Assembly (NCBI RefSeq): GCF_017312365.1
Contig: NZ_BLJI01000007.1
Coordinates: 62,001-126,000, forward strand
From: Chroococcus sp. FPU101
GTDB taxonomy: Bacteria; Cyanobacteriota; Cyanobacteriia; Cyanobacteriales; Microcystaceae
Direction: 5' to 3'
Length of the DNA: 64,000 nucleotides
Within the stretch, counting starts at the first letter, position 1. The number at the start of each line of letters is the position of its first letter. A program made the position numbers and the translations under genes. Under the pieces are notes generated by a model. The model was given only the letters and a program-made list of their open reading frames with translations. It did not search any database and was not told where the DNA came from. Shown here in pieces: positions 27,673 to 37,119 of this stretch.

Positions 27673-28787
27673 TGGATAAAGAACGTCGTTTTCCTCAAGA
27701 AATTTTACAAGAAACAACAGATAACAAACTTAAGTATTTTAAAGATGTGATTGTTCCTCATCGCAATATAAGACTAATTTTAGAGCAGCTACTAAAGAAT
27801 GCTATAGAACCAGATGATGCTTTAGTTTATCTGGTGTTTGGCGTAACAGGAGTAGGCAAATCACGATTAAAAGCAGAATTTGAAAAACGATTGCTTAAAC
27901 ATTTTGAAAATGAAATTATGTCCAATCCTGGTAGTTTAGTAGTAGGAGGAATAGAGGTAGATGGTGCTGAAGGAGGAAAGTTTAACTATTCTGATTACTA
28001 TATTCAAGTTTTGGAGTCATTAAAGGAAGTATTAATCGATTATAAAGAAAATTATACAATTAATTTTGAGAATGATAACGAAGATAATTTGATAGGAGAT
28101 CACGAAGGAAAAAATGCTAAAGCTTTGCGTCGAACGATGCAAAAAGTTTTCTTACATCGTCAGTTAAAAGCTTATACCCTAGATGAAGCACAGCATTTAT
28201 TTGATGTGGCAGGAGGAAGACAAATTAATGTTCAAATGAACTGGCTGAAATCAATTGCGAATAAAACTCAAACAGTTCATGTTTTATTTGGTACGTATGA
28301 ACTTTTAAAATGTCAAGAAGTGAATGGTCAAGTAGGCAGAAGAAGTGAAGATTATTATTTACCTCCCTATTATCTAGATAAATCGCAAGATCAACAAGAA
28401 TTTATTAAAGTAATTAAGACATTACAGCAGTATTTACCAGTTGAAGATGAACCACAATTAGAGGAACGTTGGGAATATTTTATGGAATACTCAATAGGTT
28501 GTGTGGGGATTCTTAAAAGTTGGTGGTATCGCGCTCTCAAAAATGCTTTAGATGATGTGGCTAAAACGGTGAGAATGAAAGATTTTAAAGCGAGAGAATT
28601 ATCAGCAGGAAGACGCAAGACCATTCAAAAAGAGTTAGAAGCAGGAGAAAGCCGTTTAGCCTATTTATATAACGAAGAAAAAGCCATCAAGCCTGAATTG
28701 ACTGATTCTCAACCGACAAAGAAAGGTGGAAAGGTTGGAGAACGTAAGGTAGGGAGAGACTTAGTAGGAGTTAATCAAGAGGGATGA
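27666..28787 (+). CDS. tnsC: TnsC AAA+ transposition regulator
   Basis: ATPase (373 residues) that polymerises on target DNA and links the targeting complex to the transposase. Walker A is GVTGVGKS (residues 59-66) and Walker B is TLDEAQHLFD (Asp173-Glu174). The start codon overlaps the last codons of tnsAB; the second in-frame ATG at 27672 is an equally good start. It ends in an ATGA overlap with tniQ. The C-terminal ~60 residues are basic and probably disordered (KKGGKVGERKVGRD), a possible contact region for TnsAB or DNA. Confidence 0.94.
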   Translation: MVMDKERRFPQEILQETTDNKLKYFKDVIVPHRNIRLILEQLLKNAIEPDDALVYLVFGVTGVGKSRLKAEFEKRLLKHFENEIMSNPGSLVVGGIEVDGAEGGKFNYSDYYIQVLESLKEVLIDYKENYTINFENDNEDNLIGDHEGKNAKALRRTMQKVFLHRQLKAYTLDEAQHLFDVAGGRQINVQMNWLKSIANKTQTVHVLFGTYELLKCQEVNGQVGRRSEDYYLPPYYLDKSQDQQEFIKVIKTLQQYLPVEDEPQLEERWEYFMEYSIGCVGILKSWWYRALKNALDDVAKTVRMKDFKARELSAGRRKTIQKELEAGESRLAYLYNEEKAIKPELTDSQPTKKGGKVGERKVGRDLVGVNQEG

Positions 28788-29773
28788 GTATTTATGAGGA
28801 ACTTTGGAGTCCCAAACTACTAGAAATCCCTCAACGAAGTCGGTTATTTAGTCTTAAACCTGTAGGGATAGGAACTCTAAACACAGAAAGCCTCAGTAGT
28901 TATCTTAATCGTTTAGCACAAGAGCATTGCTTAACCTCACAAAAGCTCATTATGGGAGAAATTGCACCACTTATTCTGATTAATGAGGACAAGTCAGAGC
29001 TATTAACCAAAAGTGTGAATCATTTATTGGGAAATAGTGATGCTAAACCCGCCATTAACGGAATGCGGCAGATGACGAGACAATTAGTAACTGTTTTAGA
29101 GCAGTTAACCATGCGACAAGAATTGCACTTTTTAACCCTTTTGAGTTGGAAAGGGTTGATTTATGACCGAGGACTATTTCGGAATAATCGTGCTTGGTGT
29201 CCCTGCTGCTTGGAAGAGTGGAAACAGGAGAAGAAAACGATTTACGAGCCGTTGTTATGGTCATTTAAAGATGTGGAGGTATGTTTGAGCCATAAACAAA
29301 GGTTAGTTGATGAATGTCCCCATTGTGGTTCTAGCTTACCTGTCATAGCCAAGTCATCGTCATCGGGTTTCTGTTCTCACTGTTATCAATGGCTAGGAAT
29401 AGAAACAGAAGGAAAAGAAGATATAGAAAAATATCGAGTTAATATTCAAGGCATTGGTGAATTAATTGCGCTAACTCCCCAATTAGAATACAAACCCATT
29501 TCAATAGAGTTAACCCGAAAGTTACAGTTAATTTTATTAGTGTTTGAGCAAGCAATCGGTAAGAATTTAAAGTTACTTGGAGAGTTGGGTAAAATGATGG
29601 AACAATTAAAAATAGCGACTAAACAGCATCAAAATAAACCTTATCATTTGGTAAAGCTAATAATTCCTGTCTGTAAAAAGGCAAAGATTAGCGTATCACA
29701 ATTATTTCTGGCTAATTTTAAGGAGTTCGGAGAAATCTTGTTTGAGAATTTTGGCTTAAAGTTAAGATTATAG
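28784..29773 (+). CDS. tniQ: TniQ family targeting protein, short form
   Basis: Target selector of 329 residues. It starts with the TniQ signature (ELWSPKLLEIPQRSRLFSLK; TESLSSYLNRLAQEH) and has zinc-binding pairs CPCC (139-142), CLSH (167-170), CPHC (178-181) and CSHC (197-200). The C-terminal part is short, only about 120 residues after the zinc region, with a single weak helix-turn-helix-like segment. It lacks the extra DNA-binding domain seen in the second TniQ of this element. By length this one better fits the Cascade-associated, RNA-guided partner, although its position in the tns operon would classically suggest TnsD. Which role it has is inference. Confidence 0.9.
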   Translation: MSIYEELWSPKLLEIPQRSRLFSLKPVGIGTLNTESLSSYLNRLAQEHCLTSQKLIMGEIAPLILINEDKSELLTKSVNHLLGNSDAKPAINGMRQMTRQLVTVLEQLTMRQELHFLTLLSWKGLIYDRGLFRNNRAWCPCCLEEWKQEKKTIYEPLLWSFKDVEVCLSHKQRLVDECPHCGSSLPVIAKSSSSGFCSHCYQWLGIETEGKEDIEKYRVNIQGIGELIALTPQLEYKPISIELTRKLQLILLVFEQAIGKNLKLLGELGKMMEQLKIATKQHQNKPYHLVKLIIPVCKKAKISVSQLFLANFKEFGEILFENFGLKLRL

Positions 29774-29846
29774 AAGCAATGTGAATTTCATTCACCAAAT
29801 TGGGCTATCTAAGTAATAAACACAATTTCTTATTCATCAACTAAAG

Positions 29847-32597
29847 ATGTCCTCGGCGAACCAAACCCCTGAAAATCAAGCCCGTGACCTTATTGACCAA
29901 AAACTAGCTCAAGCGGGATGGGACGTTCAAGATAAAAACGCCATCAATTTTAATGCCAGCTTAGGAATAGCCGTTCGAGAGTACCAAACCGATGCAGGAT
30001 ATGTCGATTATGCGCTTTTCGTTGATAGAAAGCCAGTAGGGATTATTGAAGCTAAACGAGACGAAGAAGGACATCGCCTGACTGTTGTAGAAGAACAATC
30101 AAGAGAATATGCTGATAGCAAATTAAAACACATCAACAATCAACCCCTGCCCTTCATTTATGAGAGTACAGGAAAACTGACTCGCTTTACTGACCGCCGT
30201 GACCCGAAACCTCGTTCCCGTCTCGTTTTTTCTTTCCATCGTCCTGAAACCTTCCAAGAATGGTTGACCCAATCGAAAAGCTTACGGGATAGACTTCCTG
30301 ATATTCCGACACTTGACCCGACTGGACTAAGAAATTGTCAAGTTATAGCGATTAACAACTTAGAAAAGTCATTTAAGCGTAATCTACCTCGTGCATTAGT
30401 TCAAATGGCAACAGGAAGCGGAAAAACCTTCACTGCTATTACCGCCGTGTATCGTCTCTTAAAGTTTGCTGACGCTAAACGGGTATTATTCCTCGTTGAT
30501 ACGAAAAACTTAGGAGAACAAGCCGAACAAGAGTTTATGAGTTTTGTTCCTAATGATGATAATCGAAAATTTACCGAACTCTACAATGTTCAACGTCTCT
30601 CATCTAATTATCTCGCTAAAGATGCTCAAGTCTGTATTTCCACGATTCAACGTCTTTACTCCATTCTTAAAGGTTCACCTTTAGACGAGGCAGCCGAAGA
30701 AACGAACCCAAATGAGATGGTACAACGTAAACAACCTGTTCCCGTTGCCTATAATCCGAGAGTACCGATTGAATTTTTTGATTTTATTATCATTGATGAA
30801 TGTCATCGCTCCATTTACAATATCTGGCAGCAGGTTCTAGATTATTTCGATGCGTTTCTCATTGGTTTAACTGCTACTCCCGACCTTCGTACCTTTGGCT
30901 TTTTTAATGAAAACATAGTCAGCGAATACACCCATGAACAAGCGGTCATGGATGGGGTGAATGTCGGTTATGAAGTCTATACTATCGAAACTGAAATCAC
31001 TAAAAATGGTAGCCGTTTAATTGCTCAAGAATTTATTGAAAAACGGGAAAAACTGACGCGTGAGAAACGCTGGACACAAATAGATGATGAAATTGTCTAC
31101 GCAGGAACACAATTAGACCGTGATGTGGTTAATCCTAGTCAAATTCGTCAGATTATTCGCACGTTTCGGGATAAACTGCCTGAAATCTTTCCTCATCGTC
31201 AAGAAGTTCCCAAAACTCTTATCTTTGCTAAAGATGATAGCCATGCCGATGATATCATCAACATGGTACGAGAAGAATTTGACGAAGGGAATGATTTTTG
31301 TAAAAAAGTAACCTATAAAGCTAAAGAAGACCCGAAATCGGTGTTATCTCAGTTTCGCAATGGTTATAATCCTCGCATCGCTGTTACAGTTGATATGATT
31401 GCCACAGGAACCGATGTTAGACCTCTTGAATGTCTTATCTTTATGCGGGATGTAAAATCACGAAACTATTACGAACAGATGAAAGGACGAGGAACGCGCA
31501 CCCTGAGCCATGATGAGTTAAAAAAAGTTTCTGGTTCTGCCCCATCTGCTAAAACTCACTTTGTGATTATTGATGCCGTAGGTGTAGAGAAATCTGTTAA
31601 AACCGATAGTCGCCCCTTAGAAACAAAGCGTAGTGTTCCCCTCAAAGACCTAATGCAAGGGATAATGATGGGGGCAACTGATACTGAGGCTTATACTTCT
31701 CTTGCAGGACGATTAGCCCGTTTAGAACGGCAAGTCACCTCAGAAGAAGCCCAAGAAGTTCAAAATTTGACTCAAGGAGCAAAACTAGGAGACATCGCCC
31801 AAGCGTTACTCAATGCGTGTGACTTAGATGTTATAGAGGATAGGGCGAAACAAGATTATCAAACCGATAATCCTACACTTGAACAGCTAGAAGCAATACA
31901 TGAAAGCTTATCCCGTCATGTTTCTGGTTTATTTACAGGACAACTCATTGAATATTTAGATAATGTCCGCCAAGTTCATGAACAGTATATCGACAGCCTT
32001 AACTTAGATAAGGTAACTTATGCAGGATGGAGCCAAGAACAGCAGACACAAAATGAAACGCTGATAACTGACTTTAAAGCTTTTATTGAAGTAAATAAAG
32101 ACGAAATTACTGCCTTACGGATCTATTATAATTTACCCTATCAACAGCGACCTGTTACCTATCAAATGGTGAAAGAAGTGTTAGATATACTGAAAAAAGA
32201 CCGTCCTCACCTTGCACCGTTAAGGATATGGCAAGCTTATGCACAAATAGAACAGGTTAGCAGTCAGCCGATTAATGAGTTAACTGCCCTTGTTACTTTA
32301 ATACGGCGAGTTATTGGCTTAGATGAAACCCTAACCCCTCATGAGAACCGTATTAATCGTGCTTTTCAAACGTGGGTTTTTCAAAAACAGGCGGGTGCCT
32401 CAGTAAAATTTAATGAAGAACAGATGCAGTGGCTACGAGCAATGAAGGAACATATTATCAGTTCTTTTGCCCTAGAAAGGGAAGATTTAGACTATGCACC
32501 TTTTGATAGTATGGGAGGTTTAGGAAAACTTTATCAGCTTTTTGGGGATGAGATGGAGGCTATTATTGAGGAGTTAAACACTGCTTTAGTAGTGTGA
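29847..32597 (+). CDS. hsdR: Type I restriction endonuclease, R subunit
   Basis: Motor and nuclease subunit (916 residues) of a type I restriction-modification enzyme. The N-terminal nuclease has Asp54 and the Glu68-Ala-Lys70 motif (VGIIEAKRDEEG). The superfamily 2 helicase core follows with Walker A (MATGSGKTF), DECH box (IIIDECHRS), the TATP motif (GLTATPD) and the late motif (GRGTRTLS). It opens the R-S-M cluster 73 bp after tniQ and is cargo of the transposon. The order R-S-M with short spacers implies one transcript. Activity would cut unmodified incoming DNA. Confidence 0.95.
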   Translation: MSSANQTPENQARDLIDQKLAQAGWDVQDKNAINFNASLGIAVREYQTDAGYVDYALFVDRKPVGIIEAKRDEEGHRLTVVEEQSREYADSKLKHINNQPLPFIYESTGKLTRFTDRRDPKPRSRLVFSFHRPETFQEWLTQSKSLRDRLPDIPTLDPTGLRNCQVIAINNLEKSFKRNLPRALVQMATGSGKTFTAITAVYRLLKFADAKRVLFLVDTKNLGEQAEQEFMSFVPNDDNRKFTELYNVQRLSSNYLAKDAQVCISTIQRLYSILKGSPLDEAAEETNPNEMVQRKQPVPVAYNPRVPIEFFDFIIIDECHRSIYNIWQQVLDYFDAFLIGLTATPDLRTFGFFNENIVSEYTHEQAVMDGVNVGYEVYTIETEITKNGSRLIAQEFIEKREKLTREKRWTQIDDEIVYAGTQLDRDVVNPSQIRQIIRTFRDKLPEIFPHRQEVPKTLIFAKDDSHADDIINMVREEFDEGNDFCKKVTYKAKEDPKSVLSQFRNGYNPRIAVTVDMIATGTDVRPLECLIFMRDVKSRNYYEQMKGRGTRTLSHDELKKVSGSAPSAKTHFVIIDAVGVEKSVKTDSRPLETKRSVPLKDLMQGIMMGATDTEAYTSLAGRLARLERQVTSEEAQEVQNLTQGAKLGDIAQALLNACDLDVIEDRAKQDYQTDNPTLEQLEAIHESLSRHVSGLFTGQLIEYLDNVRQVHEQYIDSLNLDKVTYAGWSQEQQTQNETLITDFKAFIEVNKDEITALRIYYNLPYQQRPVTYQMVKEVLDILKKDRPHLAPLRIWQAYAQIEQVSSQPINELTALVTLIRRVIGLDETLTPHENRINRAFQTWVFQKQAGASVKFNEEQMQWLRAMKEHIISSFALEREDLDYAPFDSMGGLGKLYQLFGDEMEAIIEELNTALVV

Positions 32598-32633
32598 AGA
32601 AAAATTCTAAAGAAATGAATAAGTAATAGAATA

Positions 32634-34184
32634 ATGACGGGAACAAACGGAAAAATAGCAGATTTGCCGAAAGGCTGGATACAATTACAATTAAAAGAAA
32701 TATTTAATCCAAATCGTCCAAAGGTGTCACCTCAAGATTACTCAGAGTTACCTTTTATTGGAATGGAACATATCAGTTCTCATACAATGAAGTTATTGGG
32801 AACAGAACAAGCTAAAAACCTGAAAAGTAAAGCAGTATATTTTCATCCAAATGATATTTTATATGGACGATTGCGCCCTTACTTAAATAAGGTATTTAAG
32901 CCTGATTTTTATGGCTTGTGTTCTGCAGAATTTATTGTTTTTCCTGAAAATGAAGCTATAAATCCAAAATTACTTCAATATTTCTTGAATTCTGCTAAAT
33001 TTGTTTCTTTCGCCTCTCATCTTAATGAGGGAGATAGACCTAGAGTTGGTTTTGATGTAATTGGCAATTATTATATAGTACTTCCTCCCTTACCCGAACA
33101 ACATCGCATCGTGGAGAAAATCGAAGAATTATTCTCAGAACTCGATAACGGGGTAGAATACCTAAAAAAAGCTAGACAAAAACTTAAAGTCTACCGTCAA
33201 GCTATTCTAAAGTGGGCGTTTGAGGGTAAACTTACCGAAGCATGGCGCAAAGAACACCAAGACACCCTAGAAGATGCTGAAACTCTCCTCACTCAGATTA
33301 AAGCAGAAAGAGAGCGACACTATCAGCAACAGTTAGAAGAGTGGGAAAAAGCGGTTAAAGATTGGGAAGCAAGCGGTAAAAATGGCAAAAAGCCTACTAA
33401 ACCTCAACAATCAAAGGAGTTACCCCTGTTAACCGAGGAAGAATTAAGCAAGTTACCGAGTTTACCTGATGGATGGTGTTGGGTAAGACTTAATGAGATT
33501 TCTGAGAAAATAACTGACGGAGAACATTCAACTCCAGAAAGAACAGAAAATGGTTACTATCTTTTATCAGCCAGAAACATTCAAAACAGTTATCTATCTT
33601 TTGAAAAAGTTGATTATATTCCTGAAAGTGAATATATAAGGATAATTCAACGATGCAATCCAGAAGAAGGGGACATCTTAATATCTTGCTCTGGTACGAT
33701 TGGTCGGATTTGTAGAGTACCCAAAAATATACTATTTACTATGGTGAGGAGTGTTGCTCTTATCAAAATACAACATAATAAATATTTATCAAAGTATTTG
33801 GAATATCAATTGCAAGCTCCCATACTTCAAAAAGTTATTCACTCTAAGAAAAAAGCAACGGCTCAAGCCAATCTGTTTTTAGCTCCTATTAGTGAATTAC
33901 CTATGGCTATTGCTCCTCTATTAGAACAAACTCAAATTGTTCAAGAAATTGAATCTCGCTTATCAATTTGCGACAAATTAGAAGCCACCATCACCGAGAA
34001 TTTAGAAAAAGCCGAAGCTTTACGCCAAAGTATTCTCAAACTTGCTTTTGAGGGAAAACTCGTATCTCAAAACCCTAATGATGAACCCGCCAGCGAACTC
34101 TTAAAACGTATTCAAGCAGAAAACTCCAATGAAACATCAAAATCTTCTCCTAAACAACTTGAATTGGATGTCACATCTGCATGA
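32634..34184 (+). CDS. hsdS: Type I restriction-modification specificity subunit
   Basis: DNA-recognition subunit (516 residues) that sets the target of both methylation and restriction. It has two target recognition domains, each followed by the conserved helical spacer (first: PLPEQHRIVEKIEELFSELD, residues ~155-195; second: PLLEQTQIVQEIESRL, residues ~435-455) and the AILKWAFEGKLT / SILKLAFEGKLV repeats. A low-complexity lysine-rich stretch (SGKNGKKPTKPQQSK) lies between the halves. No truncation is seen, so the two half-sites should give a bipartite recognition sequence. Confidence 0.95.
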   Translation: MTGTNGKIADLPKGWIQLQLKEIFNPNRPKVSPQDYSELPFIGMEHISSHTMKLLGTEQAKNLKSKAVYFHPNDILYGRLRPYLNKVFKPDFYGLCSAEFIVFPENEAINPKLLQYFLNSAKFVSFASHLNEGDRPRVGFDVIGNYYIVLPPLPEQHRIVEKIEELFSELDNGVEYLKKARQKLKVYRQAILKWAFEGKLTEAWRKEHQDTLEDAETLLTQIKAERERHYQQQLEEWEKAVKDWEASGKNGKKPTKPQQSKELPLLTEEELSKLPSLPDGWCWVRLNEISEKITDGEHSTPERTENGYYLLSARNIQNSYLSFEKVDYIPESEYIRIIQRCNPEEGDILISCSGTIGRICRVPKNILFTMVRSVALIKIQHNKYLSKYLEYQLQAPILQKVIHSKKKATAQANLFLAPISELPMAIAPLLEQTQIVQEIESRLSICDKLEATITENLEKAEALRQSILKLAFEGKLVSQNPNDEPASELLKRIQAENSNETSKSSPKQLELDVTSA

Positions 34185-34244
34185 TTTCATTCTTGATTTT
34201 TAGAACAAACTTTCTCATACAAACCCATAAATAAAACTTAGCTG

Positions 34245-35726
34245 ATGAATACTGCCTCTATTGTTTCCAAAGTTTGGAGTTTCTGTAATACCCTACGAGA
34301 TGACGGTGTAGGCTATGGAGACTACCTAGAACAACTGACTTATCTCTTATTCCTAAAAATGGCGGACGAATACGCCAACCCCCCCTACAACCGCCAAAGT
34401 GGTATCCCCTTCGACTACGACTGGCAAAGTCTCCGTACCAAACGAGGCTCAGATTTGGAAGCTCATTATCTTGTTGTATTGCGCGAATTAGGTCAGAAAA
34501 AAGGGTTACTCGGACAAATTTTCACCAAAGCCCAGAACAAAATCCAAGACCCCGCCAAACTCTACAAAATCATCGCCATGATAGACGAAGAAAACTGGGT
34601 GATGATGGGTGCAGATGTCAAAGGTGATATTTATGAAGGATTATTAGAGAAAAACGCCGAAGATACTAAAAGCGGTGCAGGACAATACTTTACCCCTCGT
34701 GCGCTGATTTGGGCAATGGTGGAATGTTTGCGCCCTGAACCGATGAAAACTATCGCTGACCCTGCTTGTGGTACAGGCGGATTTTTCCTCGGTGCTTATG
34801 ACTTTTTAGTCAAAAACTATAGGTTAGACAAAGACCAAAAAGAATTTCTCAAAAAAAGAACCTTTCGAGGTAACGAAATTGTCGCTAATACCCGACGCAT
34901 GGCACTAATGAATATGTTTTTGCATAATATTGGCGATATCGACGATGAACATTGCTTTATTGCCTCTACAGATGCCCTCATTGCTCCACCTTCTGAAAGC
35001 ATGGATTATGTTCTTGCTAATCCTCCTTTCGGGAAAAAAAGCAGCCTCACTTTTACAAATGAAGATGGAGAACAAGACCAAGAAGACTTAACCTACAATC
35101 GTCAAGACTTTTGGGCAACCACGTCTAACAAACAACTTAACTTCGTTCAGCATATTCGCGCCATGCTGAAAACAACAGGAAAAGCAGCCGTTGTTGTGCC
35201 TGATAATGTTCTTTTTGAAGGCGGTGCAGGTGAAACGGTCAGAAAGCAACTTTTACTTAATACCGACCTGCATACTATTCTAAGACTTCCTACAGGGGTT
35301 TTTTATAAACAAGGGGTTAAAGCCAATGTCATCTTTTTTGATAACAAACCCGCAGCTAAACACCCCTGGACAAAAGAAATTTGGTTTTATGACTTCCGTA
35401 CTAATATACATTTTACTCTCAAGAAAAATCCTCTTAAAAAAGATGATTTAGGAGATTTTATCACTTGTTATAGCCCCGTAAATCGTCACAATCGTACAGA
35501 AACTTATTCAGAAAATAACCCAGAGGGACGCTGGCGCAAATTCACCTATGAAGAAATTATCACACGCGATAAAACCAGCCTTGATATTTTCTGGCTTAAG
35601 GATAAAAGTTTAACCGACCTCGATAACCTTCCAGCACCCGATATTCTTGCTCTAGAAATTCTAGAAAACTTAGAAGCTGGATTGGAGAGCTTTCGTACTA
35701 TTATAGGAAGCTTGGAAAATAGTTAG
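34245..35726 (+). CDS. hsdM: Type I restriction-modification methyltransferase, M subunit
   Basis: N6-adenine methyltransferase (493 residues). The N-terminal helical HsdM domain (SKVWSFCNTLRDDGVGYGDY) is followed by the SAM-binding motif DPACGTGGFFLGAYDFL and the catalytic NPPFG (residues ~250-254). It modifies the host DNA at the sites recognised by HsdS. It is last of the R-S-M cluster and ends 41 bp before the CRISPR array. All key motifs are present, so the cargo system looks functional. Confidence 0.95.
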   Translation: MNTASIVSKVWSFCNTLRDDGVGYGDYLEQLTYLLFLKMADEYANPPYNRQSGIPFDYDWQSLRTKRGSDLEAHYLVVLRELGQKKGLLGQIFTKAQNKIQDPAKLYKIIAMIDEENWVMMGADVKGDIYEGLLEKNAEDTKSGAGQYFTPRALIWAMVECLRPEPMKTIADPACGTGGFFLGAYDFLVKNYRLDKDQKEFLKKRTFRGNEIVANTRRMALMNMFLHNIGDIDDEHCFIASTDALIAPPSESMDYVLANPPFGKKSSLTFTNEDGEQDQEDLTYNRQDFWATTSNKQLNFVQHIRAMLKTTGKAAVVVPDNVLFEGGAGETVRKQLLLNTDLHTILRLPTGVFYKQGVKANVIFFDNKPAAKHPWTKEIWFYDFRTNIHFTLKKNPLKKDDLGDFITCYSPVNRHNRTETYSENNPEGRWRKFTYEEIITRDKTSLDIFWLKDKSLTDLDNLPAPDILALEILENLEAGLESFRTIIGSLENS

Positions 35727-35767
35727 ACTCAGATTGATTCACACCTCAGTTAAATCAAGGTGGAATT

Positions 35768-36232
35768 TTAAACAACGCCTAACGGCATTAAGCCACGAAT
35801 CGCATCGCCTCTCAACGTCCTACACGCCGACGGGCCAGTTGAACAACGCCTAACGGCATTAAGCCACGAATCACTTCTTGCTCTAATTGAAGAATTTTTT
35901 CAAGGTTACTTTGAACAACGCCTAACGGCATTAAGCCACGAATCACTCCCAAAGGTAGCCCGTTTGACAATCCGCCCTAACGTTGAACAACGCCTAACGG
36001 CATTAAGCCACGAATCACACCGTCACTACTAAATCAACACCATCGTTACGCACTTGAACAACGCCTAACGGCATTAAGCCACGAATCACAGTCAGCAAGC
36101 TAAGATTAGATTATGGATTGGGATCTTGAACAACGCCTAACGGCATTAACCACGAATCACATCACCAAATTTTCTACTGAATACCGTAACAATAGCTTGA
36201 ACAACGCCTAACGGCATTAAGCCACGAATCAC
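35768..36232 (-). CRISPR. CRISPR array, seven 36-bp repeats and six 35-36-bp spacers
   Basis: Repeats (plus strand) begin TTGAACAACGCC and end AAGCCACGAATCAC, with inner palindromes GCCTAACGGC and GGCATTAAGCC. Positions: 35768-35803, 35839-35874, 35911-35946, 35983-36018, 36054-36089, 36126-36160, 36197-36232. The first has two substitutions (TTAAAC at the start, CGC at the end) and the sixth lacks one G. The degenerate first repeat marks the trailer, so transcription should run on the minus strand from a leader at 36233-36480, in the same direction as the cas operon. No adaptation genes are present. None of the six spacers matches the tRNA-Val target or other places in the window by eye. Confidence 0.97.
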
Positions 36233-36480
36233 CCCAAAGACGAGAACCTTTGTCTGATGAAGGCTTATTGATAATCTTACAAGTATCTTTCAAACTAAGA
36301 TATCAAAAATGCAAAACTTATCACCTTTTTTTTGTCTGTTACCACTTAAATCTTATTTTTATAAGCCTTTTTGTGAAATTGCAAGCATCTTCTACCTCAA
36401 CTAAATCTGCATATCGCTTATCTTGTCAATCTTTTCACCATTTCTCTACAATAAATTTTCTTACTATTCAAAGATACTTG
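36233..36480 (-). promoter_or_regulatory. Putative CRISPR leader between cas5 and the array
   Basis: This 248-bp AT-rich stretch without coding potential lies between the last cas gene and the repeat end judged to be leader-proximal. It should hold the array promoter, or carry read-through from cas5. No further repeat copy was found in it. Confidence 0.5.
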
Positions 36481-37119
36481 TTAAATCGGTGATTTAATCA
36501 TCGTCCATGCTAAATCAGGAGGCAATAATCTATCTATTTCCTCCACTCGATATCTTAAAGAACGGGTATTTCTTATCCCCACATGGTCAACCCAATAGGG
36601 TAAAGTTAATCGTCCTCGATTATCCCTTATCACCCACCGCCTTACTCCCTCTGGATACTCTTCAGAGACAATTTTTATAGTCTTAATCAACTGGTCACTT
36701 TCCCCTAGGAATAGACAGCCAAACCGTTTTACTAACTGAGGATAGTCGAACGCTGACTGTATTCTATCCCTTAAACTTGGTTGTCGCTTCTCTCCGTCAG
36801 AACGAAGCCAAATCAAACATTTTAGATTAGACAAAATCTCTTGATAAGAGGGATTAACATTTTCTGGATGACTAAAATTAGCATTCTTAAACCGTCTCAT
36901 CTGACGCAAAATCTGAGACTTTCTAGGTTCAGATAACATTCCAATGGCTATTTCTATCCCACAATGACGATAGATATCCGTTTCACCTACCAACGACAAC
37001 AACATTCCGTACACCGTTGCTGGAGGAGGAACAGGATAAGTTCTCCCTATTTCTCTTGCATGAGACTCTCGAAAAGTCGCAAATGGAACATCTAAATAGA
37101 GAATTAATGGTGTCGTCAT
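36481..37119 (-). CDS. cas5: Cas5, type I-B Cascade subunit
   Basis: Cascade subunit of 212 residues expected to hold the 5' handle of the crRNA at the foot of the complex. The Cas5 N-terminal strand is clear (PLILYLDVPFATFRESHARE) with the glycine-rich PVPPPATVYGMLLSLVGE segment. It is the last gene of the cas operon; its start overlaps the cas7 stop by four bases. As in other CASTs no Cas3 nuclease is encoded nearby, so the complex can bind but not degrade DNA. Confidence 0.9.
   Translation of the reverse strand: MTTPLILYLDVPFATFRESHAREIGRTYPVPPPATVYGMLLSLVGETDIYRHCGIEIAIGMLSEPRKSQILRQMRRFKNANFSHPENVNPSYQEILSNLKCLIWLRSDGEKRQPSLRDRIQSAFDYPQLVKRFGCLFLGESDQLIKTIKIVSEEYPEGVRRWVIRDNRGRLTLPYWVDHVGIRNTRSLRYRVEEIDRLLPPDLAWTMIKSPI

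Noticed and set aside
24919-29773. Type V-K CAST
   Set aside because: No Cas12k gene or tracrRNA is present, the transposase has a TnsA domain, and four type I cas genes are encoded, so this is a type I-B element.
36268-36303. A possible eighth, degenerate repeat after the last one
   Set aside because: The sequence at the expected spacing begins TTGATAATC but shares only a few bases with the repeat; it is treated as leader.
36250-36492. Open frame of 80 codons in the CRISPR leader region
   Set aside because: AT-rich, Ser/Phe/Leu-rich translation without ribosome site or recognisable fold, overlapping the cas5 3' end; considered non-coding.
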